This document shows, piece after piece, positions 43,157 to 53,089 of a stretch of 64,000 nucleotides of DNA. The translations under genes and the position numbers were made by a program. The stretch comes from DAOUKH01 sp965219875 (GTDB lineage: Bacteria; Chloroflexota; Dehalococcoidia; SHYB01): contig CBDCOW010000001.1 in assembly GCA_965219875.1 (NCBI GenBank), positions 248,001 through 312,000 on the forward strand, given 5' to 3'. Every line of letters starts with the position of its first letter. Position 1 is the stretch's first letter. The notes under the pieces were generated by a model. That model was not told where the DNA came from and searched no databases. It saw only the letters and a program-made list of their open reading frames with translations.

Positions 43157-43199
43157 TGGCGTGTTTGGAAGTTGGCGTCCGCGCGCCGGAGACGCCGTG

Positions 43200-44378
<1,179 letters not shown>

Positions 44379-44386
44379 CGCTGCCG

Positions 44387-44392
44387 TATACT
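44387..44392 (+). promoter_or_regulatory. -10 element of proS
   Basis: TATACT, 31 bases before the proS ATG. Confidence 0.45.
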
Positions 44393-44423
44393 GGACGCCG
44401 AACTCCTCTTCTTCGGAATACCC

Positions 44424-46121
44424 ATGCGCTTCTCCCAACTGTTCGGCAAGACGCACCGCGAAGATCCCGCCGACGCCGAGTCCGAGAGCCACCGGCTGCT
44501 GCTGAAGGCGGGGATGATCGCGCCGCTGACCTCGGGCGTCTACACCATCATGCCGCTGGGATGGCGGGCGATCCGTAAGATCGAGCGCATCATCCGCGAG
44601 GAGATGGACGCCGCCGGCGGGCAGGAGCTACACATGCCCGTGCTCCAGCCCGCCGAGCTGTGGGAGGCGAGCGGACGGCGCGCCGGTTTCGGAGATACGC
44701 TCTTTCAGACACAGGACCGCCGCGGGCGCGAGCTCGTGCTCGCCCCCACGCACGAGGAAGTCATCACCACCCTCGCGCGGCAGAATATGAGCTCCTACCG
44801 CGACTTGCCCCTGCGGCTCTACCAGATCCAGACGAAGTTTCGCGACGAGCCGCGGCCGCGAGGGGGACTGCTCCGCGTCCGGGAGTTCGACATGAAGGAC
44901 ATGTACAGCTTCGACGCCGGCGAGGAGGAGCTCGACGTAACGTACCGGCGGCTCGTCGAAGCCTACCGGAATATCTTTACGCGCTGCGGCCTTCCTTCGA
45001 TGGCGGTCGAGGCGGACAGCGGCGCGATCGGCGGCAAGCACTCGCACGAGTTCATCCTGCTCGCCGAGCACGGCGAGGACACCATCCTGCACTGCACCAC
45101 GTGTGGCTACGCCGCGAACCAGGAGCGCGCATCGGGCCGCCGAACGCCGGGCGACGCCGAGGACCCCCTGCCTCTGGAAACTATCGACACGCCTGGCATG
45201 AAGACCATTGAGCAGTTGACGGCTTCCCTCGACATCCCCGCTAAGAAAACCCTCAAGGCCGTGTTCTACACCATCGACGGCGCAGTCACGCTCGTCTTCA
45301 TCCGCGGCGACCTCGACGTGAACGAGGTGAAGCTCAAAAACCTGCTCAAAGCGATGGAGGTGCGCCTCGCCTCCGACGAAGAGGTCGCGGCGGCGGGGCT
45401 GGTGGCCGGCTCGGCGTCGCCGGTCGGTCTCGAGGCACTCCCAGTGGTGGCCGACGAGTCGATCACCGACGGGGCGAACTTCGTCACCGGAGCCAACGCG
45501 CCCGATCGCCACTACCGCAACGCGAACTACCCCCGCGACTTCCGGGTCGACGCGCTCGCCGACATCGCGCTCGCGGAGTCGGGGCAGGGTTGCCCGTCGT
45601 GCGAGGCCGCGCTTCAGGCGTCGCGAGGCATAGAGGTGGGGCACGTCTTCAAGCTGGGGACGGTCTTCAGCGCTTCGATCGGGGCGGAGTTCCTCGACGC
45701 TTCGGGGGAGCGCAAGCCCGCCTTCATGGGCTGCTATGGCATCGGCGTGGGACGCCTGATGGCGGCGGCCGTCGAGCAGAATCACGACGAGAAGGGCATC
45801 GTGTGGCCGACCCCAATCGCTCCTTACGACGTGTCCATCGTCGCGCTCGGGGCCGACCGGTCGCCGGAGGTCGCAGAGGAGGCTGAGCGGCTCTACGAGG
45901 AACTGACCGCGGCGGGCGTCGAAACGCTCTACGACGACCGCGCCGAGAGCCCCGGCGTGAAGTTCAACGACGCCGACCTCTTAGGAATGCCGGTGCGGTT
46001 GACGGTAAGCCCGCGCAATCTGAAGCAGGACGCCGTGGAACTGAAGCTGCGAGCCGGCGGTGAGCCGGAACTCGTGCCTCGCGCGCAGGTGACGGCGCGC
46101 GTCAAGGCGGCGCTGCTCTAA
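44424..46121 (+). CDS. proS: prolyl-tRNA synthetase
   Basis: 565 aa, bacterial-type ProRS with the editing (INS) insertion. Class II motif 1 near QELHMPVLQPAELWEASGR, motif 2 in IQTKFRDEPRPRGGLLRVREFDMKD, motif 3 in MGCYGIGVGRLMAA. The INS domain lies between about 215 and 385 (LDIPAKKTLKAVFY ... FVTGANAPDRHYRNANYPRDF). The C-terminal anticodon domain includes DDRAESPGVKFNDADLLGMPVRL. Charges tRNA-Pro in the cytoplasm. Single gene. Confidence 0.97.
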   Translation: MRFSQLFGKTHREDPADAESESHRLLLKAGMIAPLTSGVYTIMPLGWRAIRKIERIIREEMDAAGGQELHMPVLQPAELWEASGRRAGFGDTLFQTQDRRGRELVLAPTHEEVITTLARQNMSSYRDLPLRLYQIQTKFRDEPRPRGGLLRVREFDMKDMYSFDAGEEELDVTYRRLVEAYRNIFTRCGLPSMAVEADSGAIGGKHSHEFILLAEHGEDTILHCTTCGYAANQERASGRRTPGDAEDPLPLETIDTPGMKTIEQLTASLDIPAKKTLKAVFYTIDGAVTLVFIRGDLDVNEVKLKNLLKAMEVRLASDEEVAAAGLVAGSASPVGLEALPVVADESITDGANFVTGANAPDRHYRNANYPRDFRVDALADIALAESGQGCPSCEAALQASRGIEVGHVFKLGTVFSASIGAEFLDASGERKPAFMGCYGIGVGRLMAAAVEQNHDEKGIVWPTPIAPYDVSIVALGADRSPEVAEEAERLYEELTAAGVETLYDDRAESPGVKFNDADLLGMPVRLTVSPRNLKQDAVELKLRAGGEPELVPRAQVTARVKAALL

Positions 46122-46152
46122 GGACGGGACCCGGGCGGGCCGGAGCGGGCGG

Positions 46153-46602
46153 CTACTCGACCGAGAGGGCGGCGAACATGCCCGAGAGGTAATCCCCGGG
46201 CTCGTTGCTCAGGAGGACGTAGTCGCCGGGCTTCAGCTTGAACGTGTGGCTGTTCGAGCCGCCGGGCAGCAGGTAGCGGGGCTGGATGCGCCCGCGCTCC
46301 GTGCCCGAAAGGTCCAGTTCCACTCGGTCGCCCGCGACGATCAGGTTCTCCGGCTCGAGGTCGGTCTCAAGCACAATGAAGTCGTGCTTGAAGGAGCCCT
46401 CGTTCTTCACCGCGAAGATGACCTCGCCCTCGGGGACGGAAGCGTAGTTGGTGTGGAGGAATCCCTCAATCTCGCCGCCGCTCCATTCCTTGCCGAGCTC
46501 GACGTCGACCTCGGTGAACTCGGTGTATATGCAGGCGGTGAAGAGGAGCGCGCCAGCGAGGATCGCGGACGCGAGGAACAGTATCGTTTTGAGCCGCGGC
46601 AA
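46153..46602 (-). CDS. cupredoxin-like lipoprotein lacking copper ligands
   Basis: 149 aa from TTG with GGGGGAAG before it. The signal peptide ends in lipobox FTAC. The beta-sandwich has FAVKNEGSFKHDFIVLETD, LLPGGSNSHTFKLKPGDYVLLSN and EPGDYLSGMFAALSVE, matching the cupredoxin pattern in which a Cys and His normally stand at YVLxC-N-xPGH-x4-M. Here the Cys position is Ser and the His position is Asp, so copper binding is unlikely. Surface-anchored; role unknown. Divergent from the small nuclease-like gene. Confidence 0.78.
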   Translation of the reverse strand: MPRLKTILFLASAILAGALLFTACIYTEFTEVDVELGKEWSGGEIEGFLHTNYASVPEGEVIFAVKNEGSFKHDFIVLETDLEPENLIVAGDRVELDLSGTERGRIQPRYLLPGGSNSHTFKLKPGDYVLLSNEPGDYLSGMFAALSVE

Positions 46603-46707
46603 GGCTTCCCCCGTTGCGAGAGGTCGTCGCCAAGATTTTACACGTTCTTGAGGGAGTGTGCATCTTTTCACGAACGCTCAGTCAAACGCGGGGCGGGCCG
46701 TGCCCGA

Positions 46708-46716
46708 TGCTATACT
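46708..46716 (+). promoter_or_regulatory. extended -10 promoter of the small SNase-like gene
   Basis: TGC-TATACT, 59 bases before the ATG at 46775. Confidence 0.5.
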
Positions 46717-46774
46717 CGCCGGGCCTCTTTCGGCTGCCACACGGCGCGCGCTTCAGTTTCGGAGAACCAGTCGG

Positions 46775-47047
46775 ATGCCAGAGACCGTACGCGTTCAAAG
46801 AGCCCTGGACGGCGGCACGATGCAGTGCGATCCGGGCGGAGAGATCACCCTGGCGGACGTGTGCGCGCCCGCCGGCGGCGAGCCCGGCTTTCAGCTCGGC
46901 GTGCGCCGCCTCGCCAGGCTCGTCCGGGGCAAAGAGGTGCAGATCGAGAGGCGCGGCGAGATCGACGGTAGGCCTTCGGCGGACGTGTATGTGGGCGCCG
47001 TCAACGTCAACGAGCAGATGCGCCAGTGGGGTTACGCTTGCAAATAG
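46775..47047 (+). CDS. minimal staphylococcal-nuclease-like (SNase/OB-fold) protein, probably inactive
   Basis: 90 aa from the ATG that follows TCGGAGAA; an earlier in-frame start at 46658 lies before the promoter and is rejected. Order of segments follows the thermonuclease family: RALDGGTMQCD for DGDT, ITLADVCAP for LxGIDAPE, LARLVRGKEVQIE, GRPSADVYVGAVNVNEQMRQWGYA. The catalytic Arg and Glu (the E after DAP, the Arg of the RxLAxV helix region) are missing or changed and the protein is shorter than the usual 130-150 aa. Perhaps a nucleic-acid-binding OB module. Confidence 0.65.
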   Translation: MPETVRVQRALDGGTMQCDPGGEITLADVCAPAGGEPGFQLGVRRLARLVRGKEVQIERRGEIDGRPSADVYVGAVNVNEQMRQWGYACK

Positions 47048-47141
47048 CGCCAATTCCCCACCGCGCCGAAGGCTCGCGGCGCGCCGGAAACGCTACCGGC
47101 CTATCCCCTCTACGGACCGCTTAGGCGGTGCTACGGACCGC

Positions 47142-48590
47142 TTAAGCGGCACTTTCCAAGAGCAACCGCGTATCGGGGCGCGCCCAAGGGCTGCCTTCTT
47201 CGGCGAGTAGCTCGCGCATCCGCGCCTCGTAGAAGAATTCCTTCTCGCCACCGATGGGTTCGAGCTCGTCGAGCCAGGAGGCCTTGGCGTCGTACTTGGC
47301 GAAGAAGGGACGCCCGACCCAATCGGGGTCGCGGCCTTGGAGGAAGTTCAGGGCGATCATGCGCTCGCCGGCGTGCTCGACGACGCCGAGCACCTGCACC
47401 TTGCCCGGGGTGGCCGACATGCTCGGGCCGCGGACGGTGCGGGCTAGGCCGCTGACGCGCTTGTAGGCTAGGCGGAAGGTCTCCCAGCAGTCCACGAGGG
47501 GGATCTCGAAGTAGCGTTTCGCTCCGGTGTCGCGGGCGACGAACAGGTAGTAGGGCACGCAGCCGGTCTGCGTCTGCTCGACCCACATGTCGGAGAGCGT
47601 CGTCGGGTCGGCGTTGATGTGCTTGAGGAGCGGTGTCTGGGTGCGAATCTGGGCGCCGGTGGCGCGAATCCGCCGCACCGCCTCCAACGCCGCCAGCGTC
47701 CGCAGCTCCGCGGGATGGTTGAAGTGGGCCATTAGGGCGAGCTGCAGACCCGCGCTTGTCACTTCCTCGAAGAGGCGGAGGAGATCGTCGGCGTCGTTGT
47801 CGTAGAGGAAGCGGTGAGGCCAGTAGGCGATGGCCTTCGAGCCGATGCGGATGGTGCGAAGTTGGTGCCCTACGCCGGGCTGCAGCAGGGGCTCCACGTA
47901 CTGACGCAGGTTCTTCGTCTTCATGATCAGCGGGTCGCCGCCGGTGAAGAGGACGTCGCTGATCTCGGGGTGGGCGGCGGTGTAGTCGACCAGGCGGTCG
48001 GCCTCGCGCATGGCGAACTTCTGGTCCTTCATGCCCACGAACTGGGGCCAGCGGAAGCAGAAGGTGCAGTAGGCGTGGCAGGTCTGGCCCTGGCTGGGGA
48101 AGAAGAGCGCGGTCTCGCGGTACTTGTGCTGCATCCCTTCCAGCATCGTGCCTTCCAGCGCGGGCACGTTGTGCTCTTTCTGGCCGGCGGGGTGCGGATT
48201 CAACATCATGCGGATGTCGTTAGCCACCGCCCGAATCTTGTCCGCCGGGAGGCCCTGGTCGAGCGCGACGGCCATGCGGTCGAACTGCTCGGGGCTGAGC
48301 ATGTCGCGCTGGGGAAAGGTGAGGCGGAACATGCCGTCGTCGGGCGCGGCGTCCCAATCGATGAGGTGGTCAACGACGTACCGGTTCGACTTGAACGGCA
48401 GCACGTTGCCAACGACGGTTACGGCGCGCCGGATTTCCTCCGGCATCGCCTGAATCTGGGGCAGCTGCTCGAAGTTGTGGATGTTGACCGCGCGATACTT
48501 CTCGGAGGCGAAGTCCTCCGCTTTCCAATCGTGCGGGGCGTAGGTCTCCGAGCGGGGCTCGTTTTGCGGGGATGCGGCGGCTTGGGTCAT
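47142..48590 (-). CDS. KamA-family radical SAM/PLP aminomutase (lysine 2,3-aminomutase-like)
   Basis: 482 aa. The radical SAM cluster is C171-x3-C175-x2-C178 (CHAYCTFC). SAM-binding FTGGDPL follows, then QIRTQTPLLKHINADP and MWVEQTQTGCVPYYLF, typical of KamA/EpmB. A candidate PLP Lys lies in MSATPGKVQVLGV, where lysine aminomutase has its GGGGK loop. The N-terminal 90 residues are longer than in EpmB. It moves an amino group between carbons 2 and 3 of lysine or a related amino acid; the exact substrate is uncertain. Single gene with a long leader (-10 at 48714). Confidence 0.85.
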   Translation of the reverse strand: MTQAAASPQNEPRSETYAPHDWKAEDFASEKYRAVNIHNFEQLPQIQAMPEEIRRAVTVVGNVLPFKSNRYVVDHLIDWDAAPDDGMFRLTFPQRDMLSPEQFDRMAVALDQGLPADKIRAVANDIRMMLNPHPAGQKEHNVPALEGTMLEGMQHKYRETALFFPSQGQTCHAYCTFCFRWPQFVGMKDQKFAMREADRLVDYTAAHPEISDVLFTGGDPLIMKTKNLRQYVEPLLQPGVGHQLRTIRIGSKAIAYWPHRFLYDNDADDLLRLFEEVTSAGLQLALMAHFNHPAELRTLAALEAVRRIRATGAQIRTQTPLLKHINADPTTLSDMWVEQTQTGCVPYYLFVARDTGAKRYFEIPLVDCWETFRLAYKRVSGLARTVRGPSMSATPGKVQVLGVVEHAGERMIALNFLQGRDPDWVGRPFFAKYDAKASWLDELEPIGGEKEFFYEARMRELLAEEGSPWARPDTRLLLESAA

Positions 48591-48713
48591 GGGTCTCCTC
48601 CAGTATCAACGCCGCGAGGGGGGGCCATCCTCTGGCGAGGGGCGCGCGCCCTAGTTGTGCGGCGGGGGTCCGGCGTGCACACCAGCAACGTGGCGTGCAC
48701 CACACCTTACGTC

Positions 48714-48719
48714 TAGTAT
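48714..48719 (-). promoter_or_regulatory. -10 element of the KamA-like gene
   Basis: Minus-strand TATACT in a GCTATACT context, about 124 bases before the ATG at 48590. The rest of 48591-48908 shows no gene; part of it is probably the eroded left end of the adjacent insertion sequence. Confidence 0.4.
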
Positions 48720-48908
48720 AGCGTGGCGCGTTTAAAGGGCAAACGCCGCTTCTGTCGAACGCCGCGCGGCACCGATCAGCGGCGGGCGTTGACAGCCGTT
48801 CGAGGGGAATTAAAACGCAATCTACGCCCCAGCGTGACACGAACCCCTTGCTAGAACTCCTGTTGCTGGGGTAAATACCGTCATAACCCCCCCACCAGGA
48901 TAGACAGC

Positions 48909-49464
48909 GTGGCGACGGCGACAAAGGGCAAGAAACCAGTGAAAGCTCCGGGCAGGGCATACCGCAGGGGCATCTCGCTCGTTCGGGCGGCCGAGATGTT
49001 CTCCGACCCGGAGTTCGCCGAGCAGTGGTTTGTTGACGCTCGTTGGCCGGACGGTATACAGTGCCCGCGCTGCGACCCCAAGAACATCCAGCACCGCACC
49101 GATCGTAAGCCGCAGCCCTTCCGCTGCAACGATTGCCGATCCGATTTCGCGGTGAAGAAGGGCGTCTCCAGCATGAAGCTCCACCGAGACCTTGGCGTCT
49201 CTCAAAAGACCGCTTGGCATCTCGCGCATCGCATCCGCAAGGCGTGGGCCACCGATCATCCGCTGTTCGAGGGGCCAGTCGAAGTCGACGGGACCTACGT
49301 GGGCGGCAAGGAAAAGAACAAGCACCGCCCAAGCACCTGGGGCGCTACGTCGCCAAGTTGGGGGGCGGCACAACGACCGCCCCCAGGACACAACCGAACA
49401 GATGCGCAACCTTGCGCACGGGCTCGCGGGCAAGCGCCTGCCCTACGCCGAGCTTACGGCGTAG
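48909..49464 (+). pseudogene. IS1595-family transposase remnant
   Basis: N-terminal zinc ribbon (CPRCDPKN ... FRCNDCRSDF) and GVSSMKLHRDLGVSQKTAWHLAHRIRKAW match IS1595 transposases, but about 30 residues between them are deleted (the TG-x-ES-x-PL-x-W block). After the first catalytic Asp (VEVDGTYVGGKEKNKH) the middle of the catalytic domain is gone, and the C-terminus survives in two other frames: KHLGRYVAKLGG, then GRHNDRPQDTTEQM to the stop at 49464. It is dead: one deletion in each half plus frameshifts, one at a run of G. It abuts the methyltransferase gene. Confidence 0.85.
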
Positions 49465-49479
49465 AAAGGAATCCGCCTC

Positions 49480-50409
49480 ATGGTCACGGAGTCTGCAAGG
49501 TTGGAGTCTGCCCTCACGACCGAAATGAAAGGTCTACATTCGTCGGGGCTTGATCAACGATCCATTCCCGCTATTGCCAAAGATTCGTCTGCCATAGCAC
49601 GGATACGCGATCAGATCACGACCGTCGACACAACGCATGAGGTCATCTTGGGTGACGCGAGGAAGGTGCATCTCCCTTCGTCATCCGTCCATCTCGTCGT
49701 GACCTCTCCTCCTTACTGGACGCTCAAGGAGTATCCCGAGAGTGACGGGCAACTGGGGCGGCTCCATGACTATGGCGTATTCTTGGACAGCCTGAAGAGT
49801 GTCTGGGAGCACTGCTACGATGTTTTAGTGCCGGGCGGAAGGTTGATCTGCATAGTCGGTGATGTGTGTCTGTCCCGAAGAAGGAACGGCGGCAGGCATA
49901 CGGTGATTCCGCTTCACGCATTTATACAAGTGCAAGCCTGCAACATCGGTTTCGACAATCTCGCGCCGATCATATGGCACAAGATCAGCAACCTGACCAC
50001 CGAAGCCAGCCGCCGCAGCTCTTACCTCGGTAAGCCCTTTGAGCCCAACGGCGTGGTCAAGAACGACATTGAATTCATCCTCATGCTGCGGAAGCCCGGT
50101 GGTTACCGCAGTCCTACCGCAGCCGCACGCCTCCTCAGCGTCATATCCGCTGAGGAGCATGCCCAATGGTTCCGGCAGATATGGAACGACGTCCCCGGTG
50201 CTTCGACGCGAGACCATCCAGCGCCATACCCGGTAGAACTGGCGGAGCGCTTGGTCAGGATGTTCAGTTTCGTCGGCGATACGATCCTCGACCCGTTCAC
50301 CGGCACGGCATCCACGCAAGTCGCTGCCCGTCAGTGGGGACGGAATAGCATTGGAATAGAGATCGAGCCCAAGTATTACTCAATGGCAATGGCGCGCCTT
50401 GGGTCATGA
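49480..50409 (+). CDS. site-specific DNA methyltransferase (class beta, N4-C or N6-A)
   Basis: 309 aa. Motif IV is TSPPYW (residues 75-80), suggesting N4-cytosine or N6-adenine specificity. Motif I (DPFTGTAST) lies near 270, after motif IV, the class beta order, followed by GRNSIGIEIEPKYY. The target-recognition region lies between. AAAGGAA precedes the ATG. Lower G+C than surrounding genes and its position beside a transposase relic suggest transfer. Stop and next start overlap by 4 bases, so it is coupled to the putative endonuclease, a normal type II restriction-modification layout. Recognition site unknown. Confidence 0.9.
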   Translation: MVTESARLESALTTEMKGLHSSGLDQRSIPAIAKDSSAIARIRDQITTVDTTHEVILGDARKVHLPSSSVHLVVTSPPYWTLKEYPESDGQLGRLHDYGVFLDSLKSVWEHCYDVLVPGGRLICIVGDVCLSRRRNGGRHTVIPLHAFIQVQACNIGFDNLAPIIWHKISNLTTEASRRSSYLGKPFEPNGVVKNDIEFILMLRKPGGYRSPTAAARLLSVISAEEHAQWFRQIWNDVPGASTRDHPAPYPVELAERLVRMFSFVGDTILDPFTGTASTQVAARQWGRNSIGIEIEPKYYSMAMARLGS

Positions 50410-51010
50410 TCTCCCTGCAAGACGCTGTTGAAGACTTGTACCGTATTGCCGTCGTTGAGGGAAAAAGCCAGTCGACCAAACGGCTCGCAATGCTGGCACA
50501 CATGTGTGTCGAGCAGCTTGCTGAGCGTGGCATTCTCGGGGCCAATACGGAGGTTCCCGTACCGGGCATAGGGCGCTCAAAGAATTGGGATGTAGTGTGG
50601 CCCCGCGATGGCAGGGTGCGTCTCGGCATTAGCCTGAAATCGATCCTACGTAATGTCGCCGGGACAGTCCCAAACCGTGTCGACGATCTGGCCGGAGAGA
50701 TGGCGAACGTTCAACTGTTATCGCCAGAAATCGTCACAGGCTACATCATGGTCTTCGACACGACTGGGAGCGGCCTTCGGCAGGATGGAACGAGATGGGT
50801 TGATTTCTTCCGTGACGCCGTCATCGACTGTCCGGTCGCGATGCGCCCGCATGGGCGGCTGGCATGGTGGAAGCATCGGCCATTGTGGAGGTCGCTTTCG
50901 CCGAGAATGCGCGTATTGTGACCGAACCCGACATGTCAGCATTCTTCGACAGACTCGCCCACTGCGTGCGAGATAGAAACCCCGACGCGTTCCGAGGAGG
51001 GCTGTCATGA
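50406..51010 (+). pseudogene. putative type II restriction endonuclease, frameshifted
   Basis: The first frame gives about 145 aa: EVPVPGIGRSKNWDVVWPRDGRVRLGISLKSIL, with D62 and S76-x-K78 as a PD-(D/E)XK-like core (Ser replacing the acid). Near 50835-50845 the coding signal moves to the next frame, where DAPAWAAGMVEASAIVEVAF runs to a TGA at 51008-51010. One missing G at TCCGGTCGC would join the two, for about 200 aa. The shorter frame alone would end at 50921 with an unrelated tail. The family is not recognised; function is inferred from pairing with the methyltransferase. Either a sequencing slip or genuine inactivation. Confidence 0.65.
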
Positions 51011-51093
51011 CGGACAAGAAGCCATGGCGCCCGCCGAAGGGTGCACCACAGCCGCTCCCCGCGCCGCCGAAGGACGTGGTTGATTCGTCCTAA
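51007..51093 (+). CDS. 28-residue proline-rich small ORF at the end of the restriction-modification unit
   Basis: ATG overlaps the endonuclease-frame TGA (ATGA). It encodes MTDKKPWRPPKGAPQPLPAP and eight more residues. The overlap and AGGAGGG 8-12 bases before the ATG favour translation. No family recognised; it could be a regulatory peptide, or the fragment of a larger protein. Confidence 0.4.
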   Translation: MTDKKPWRPPKGAPQPLPAPPKDVVDSS

Positions 51094-51209
51094 AGACTCG
51101 CATGCCCAAGTAGGGCGACTTCAGGCCGCAGGGGTAAACTGCGTTATGATTCCCCGTTCGAGGGCTCGCCTAGACTCCGCGCGCGCTCCGAAACCCGGAG
51201 GTCTCCCCT

Positions 51210-52088
51210 GTGAAGAAGATCGGCGTCTCGTTCCCGCTCCCCCTGCCCCACGATCCCGACCGCGTGCTCGATCCGGCGCCGGTGGCGAAGGAGGCGGAGC
51301 GCCTCGGCTTCGATTCGATCTGGTTCGCCGAGCACGTCGTGGCACCCGCCATGGTGACGAAGAGCGTCTCCGCCTTCTTCACCGACGGCCAGGTCCCCGG
51401 CTTCCAAGACCCGCTGATCATGATGTCCCGCGCCGGCGCGGTGACCAACTCGCTCCGGCTGGGCACCGGCGTCCTGCTCATCCCCGAGCATCACCCGGTG
51501 CGCCTCGCCAAGATGCTGGCCACGCTCGACCGCCACACGGGCGGCCGCCTGATCCTCGGCGTCGGCGCAGGTTGGCTGGAAGAGGAGGCGGAGATCATGG
51601 GCGTGGACTTCAGCCGCCGTTGGGGGCAGACGCTAGAGGCGCTGCGCGCGATGAAGGCGCTCTGGACGGGGGAAGCGGTGGCCCATGACGGGCGGTTCTG
51701 GCGGTTTCCCGAGGCTCGGTCGATACCGCGGCCGGAGCGCCGGCCGCACCCGACGATCTACCTCGGCGGCGTGGCGAAGAAGGTGCTGGAGCGTGTTATT
51801 GCCTACGGCGACGGGTGGTCGCCGGAGAAGGTGACGCCGGAGGACCTACCGGAGCGGCGAGCTACCCTCCACGACCTCGCACGCGCGGCGGGGCGCGACC
51901 CGGCGTCTCTGCCGATCTCGATCTTCGGGAAGCCGCCGGAACCCGACATCGTGACGGCTTACCTGGAGGCGGGGGCGGACCGCGTCGTCGTCGGCCCCGG
52001 CTTCGCCGAGACCGAAGCCGATTGCATCGATCAGATGCGGAAAGTCGCGGAGAAGATCCTGCCCCTCGCCGCGAAGCTGAGCGCCTAG
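51210..52088 (+). CDS. LLM-class F420-dependent oxidoreductase (TIGR03619-like)
   Basis: 292 aa luciferase-like fold. KKIGVSFPLPLP start from GTG, LGFDSIWFAEHVV, LRLGTGVLLIPEHHPVRLAKMLATLDRHTGGRLILGVGAGWLEEE, and AGADRVVVGPGF typical of the F420 branch. The substrate is unknown. Its last 26 bases plus the stop region are duplicated at 53465-53497, showing that DNA downstream was rearranged. Confidence 0.92.
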   Translation: MKKIGVSFPLPLPHDPDRVLDPAPVAKEAERLGFDSIWFAEHVVAPAMVTKSVSAFFTDGQVPGFQDPLIMMSRAGAVTNSLRLGTGVLLIPEHHPVRLAKMLATLDRHTGGRLILGVGAGWLEEEAEIMGVDFSRRWGQTLEALRAMKALWTGEAVAHDGRFWRFPEARSIPRPERRPHPTIYLGGVAKKVLERVIAYGDGWSPEKVTPEDLPERRATLHDLARAAGRDPASLPISIFGKPPEPDIVTAYLEAGADRVVVGPGFAETEADCIDQMRKVAEKILPLAAKLSA

Positions 52089-52091
52089 GCG
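52059..52091. repeat. 33-base direct repeat, left copy
   Basis: The last codons and stop of the oxidoreductase gene. Matches 53465-53497 in 32 of 33 positions (26 identical in a row). The two copies bracket a 1.37-kb segment. Confidence 0.8.
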
Positions 52092-52107
52092 GCTTACTGC
52101 ATATCGG

Positions 52108-52498
52108 TCTGAGTCGAGATCACCCAGGACACCGTCGAGCACCAGCCGTCGCCCAGCGGGGCGGTCACGCACGACATGCTCAGCGGACGGTGCTGCGCCG
52201 TGAGCCGGGTGGAGCGCTACGGCATCGACTCTCCGGGGCGCCAGGAGATCCTCGCCAGGGCGGTGGAGCCGTTCGGTCTCGATGGGAACTACGTGCACGA
52301 CCCGTTCAACACCTCATGCGCACGGGGATCGACGAGAGCGGCCGGACGTTCTGGGAGGAGCCGTTCGACGTGAAGGCAGGCGACCACGTCGACCTGCAGG
52401 CGCTGATGCCGTGCATCGTCGCGGTCTCAGCCTGCCCCGGACGGTCGAGCGGGCCCGGCGAGCGAGCGTTGGGCCTCGAGATATACGAGGCCGAGTAG
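52108..52498 (+). pseudogene. DUF1989 (urea carboxylase-associated family) gene remnant
   Basis: One frame reads AVTHDMLSGRCCAVSRVERYG ... EILARAVEPFGLDGNYVHDPFN; after a two-base slip near 52308-52313 another frame continues LMRTGIDESGRTFWEEPFDV, AGDHVDLQALMPCIVAVSACPG, LGLEIYEAE and TAG. This is the C-terminal half of DUF1989, which binds a metal through conserved Cys and His. The N-terminal half is missing, cut by a TGA just upstream. It is not functional. Confidence 0.8.
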
Positions 52499-52521
52499 GC
52501 GAAAGCCTGAGTCCGCGTGGC

Positions 52522-52920
52522 CTAGTTGCAGCCGCACTGTATCTCGAGTCTGGCCCCCGCTTCCGACAGGTGGGTCGGGTAGCCGTCCCGCTTCCACCAG
52601 TCCAGCCCTCCGATGAGTTCACGCACCTGGAAACCCAGCGTCAGGAGCTTCAAAGCGGTCTTCGTCGACGCATTGCACCCGATGCCGTCGCAGTAGCAGA
52701 CGTAGAGCTTCGACCTGTCAAACGAGGCAGTCGTTTCGGCGCTTATCTCCCTGTGAGGGAGACTGATCGCATCCGGGATGTGCTCGTGAGCATAGGCGCC
52801 CGCAGCACGGCCATCGACCACGACGACAGGTTCGCCATTCTCGATGGCCTCATACAGGTCCGCTGAGTCCGTCTCGTACGCCAATTTGCTCTGGTAGTAG
52901 TTCATCTGTCCGGTGCTCAC
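52522..52920 (-). CDS. rhodanese-domain protein
   Basis: 132 aa, single rhodanese domain. VVVVDGRAAGAYAHEHIPDAISLPHREI, the active-site Cys in YCDGIGCNAST, and VRELIGGLDWWKRDGYP are all family features. Further Cys in the tail (IQCGCN). Cytoplasmic sulfur (or other) transfer; partner unknown. A clear Cys codon is used here, in contrast with the TGA in the two-domain sulfurtransferase. It lies inside the rearranged segment between the 33-base repeats. Confidence 0.9.
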   Translation of the reverse strand: MSTGQMNYYQSKLAYETDSADLYEAIENGEPVVVVDGRAAGAYAHEHIPDAISLPHREISAETTASFDRSKLYVCYCDGIGCNASTKTALKLLTLGFQVRELIGGLDWWKRDGYPTHLSEAGARLEIQCGCN

Positions 52921-53089
52921 GAATCTTCTCCTGTGACGTTCACGCGGATGCCGGTCAGAGCGTTGTGGCCCTGTGCAACCGGCGATGCCGACATTTTACC
53001 TATGAGAAAACGGGTCCGGGGCAAGAGTTGGGGTTGCCATTGCCTCCCCTGGGCAAAGGTCTAAGGCGCTCGCCTTCGGGGAGAGGCGG

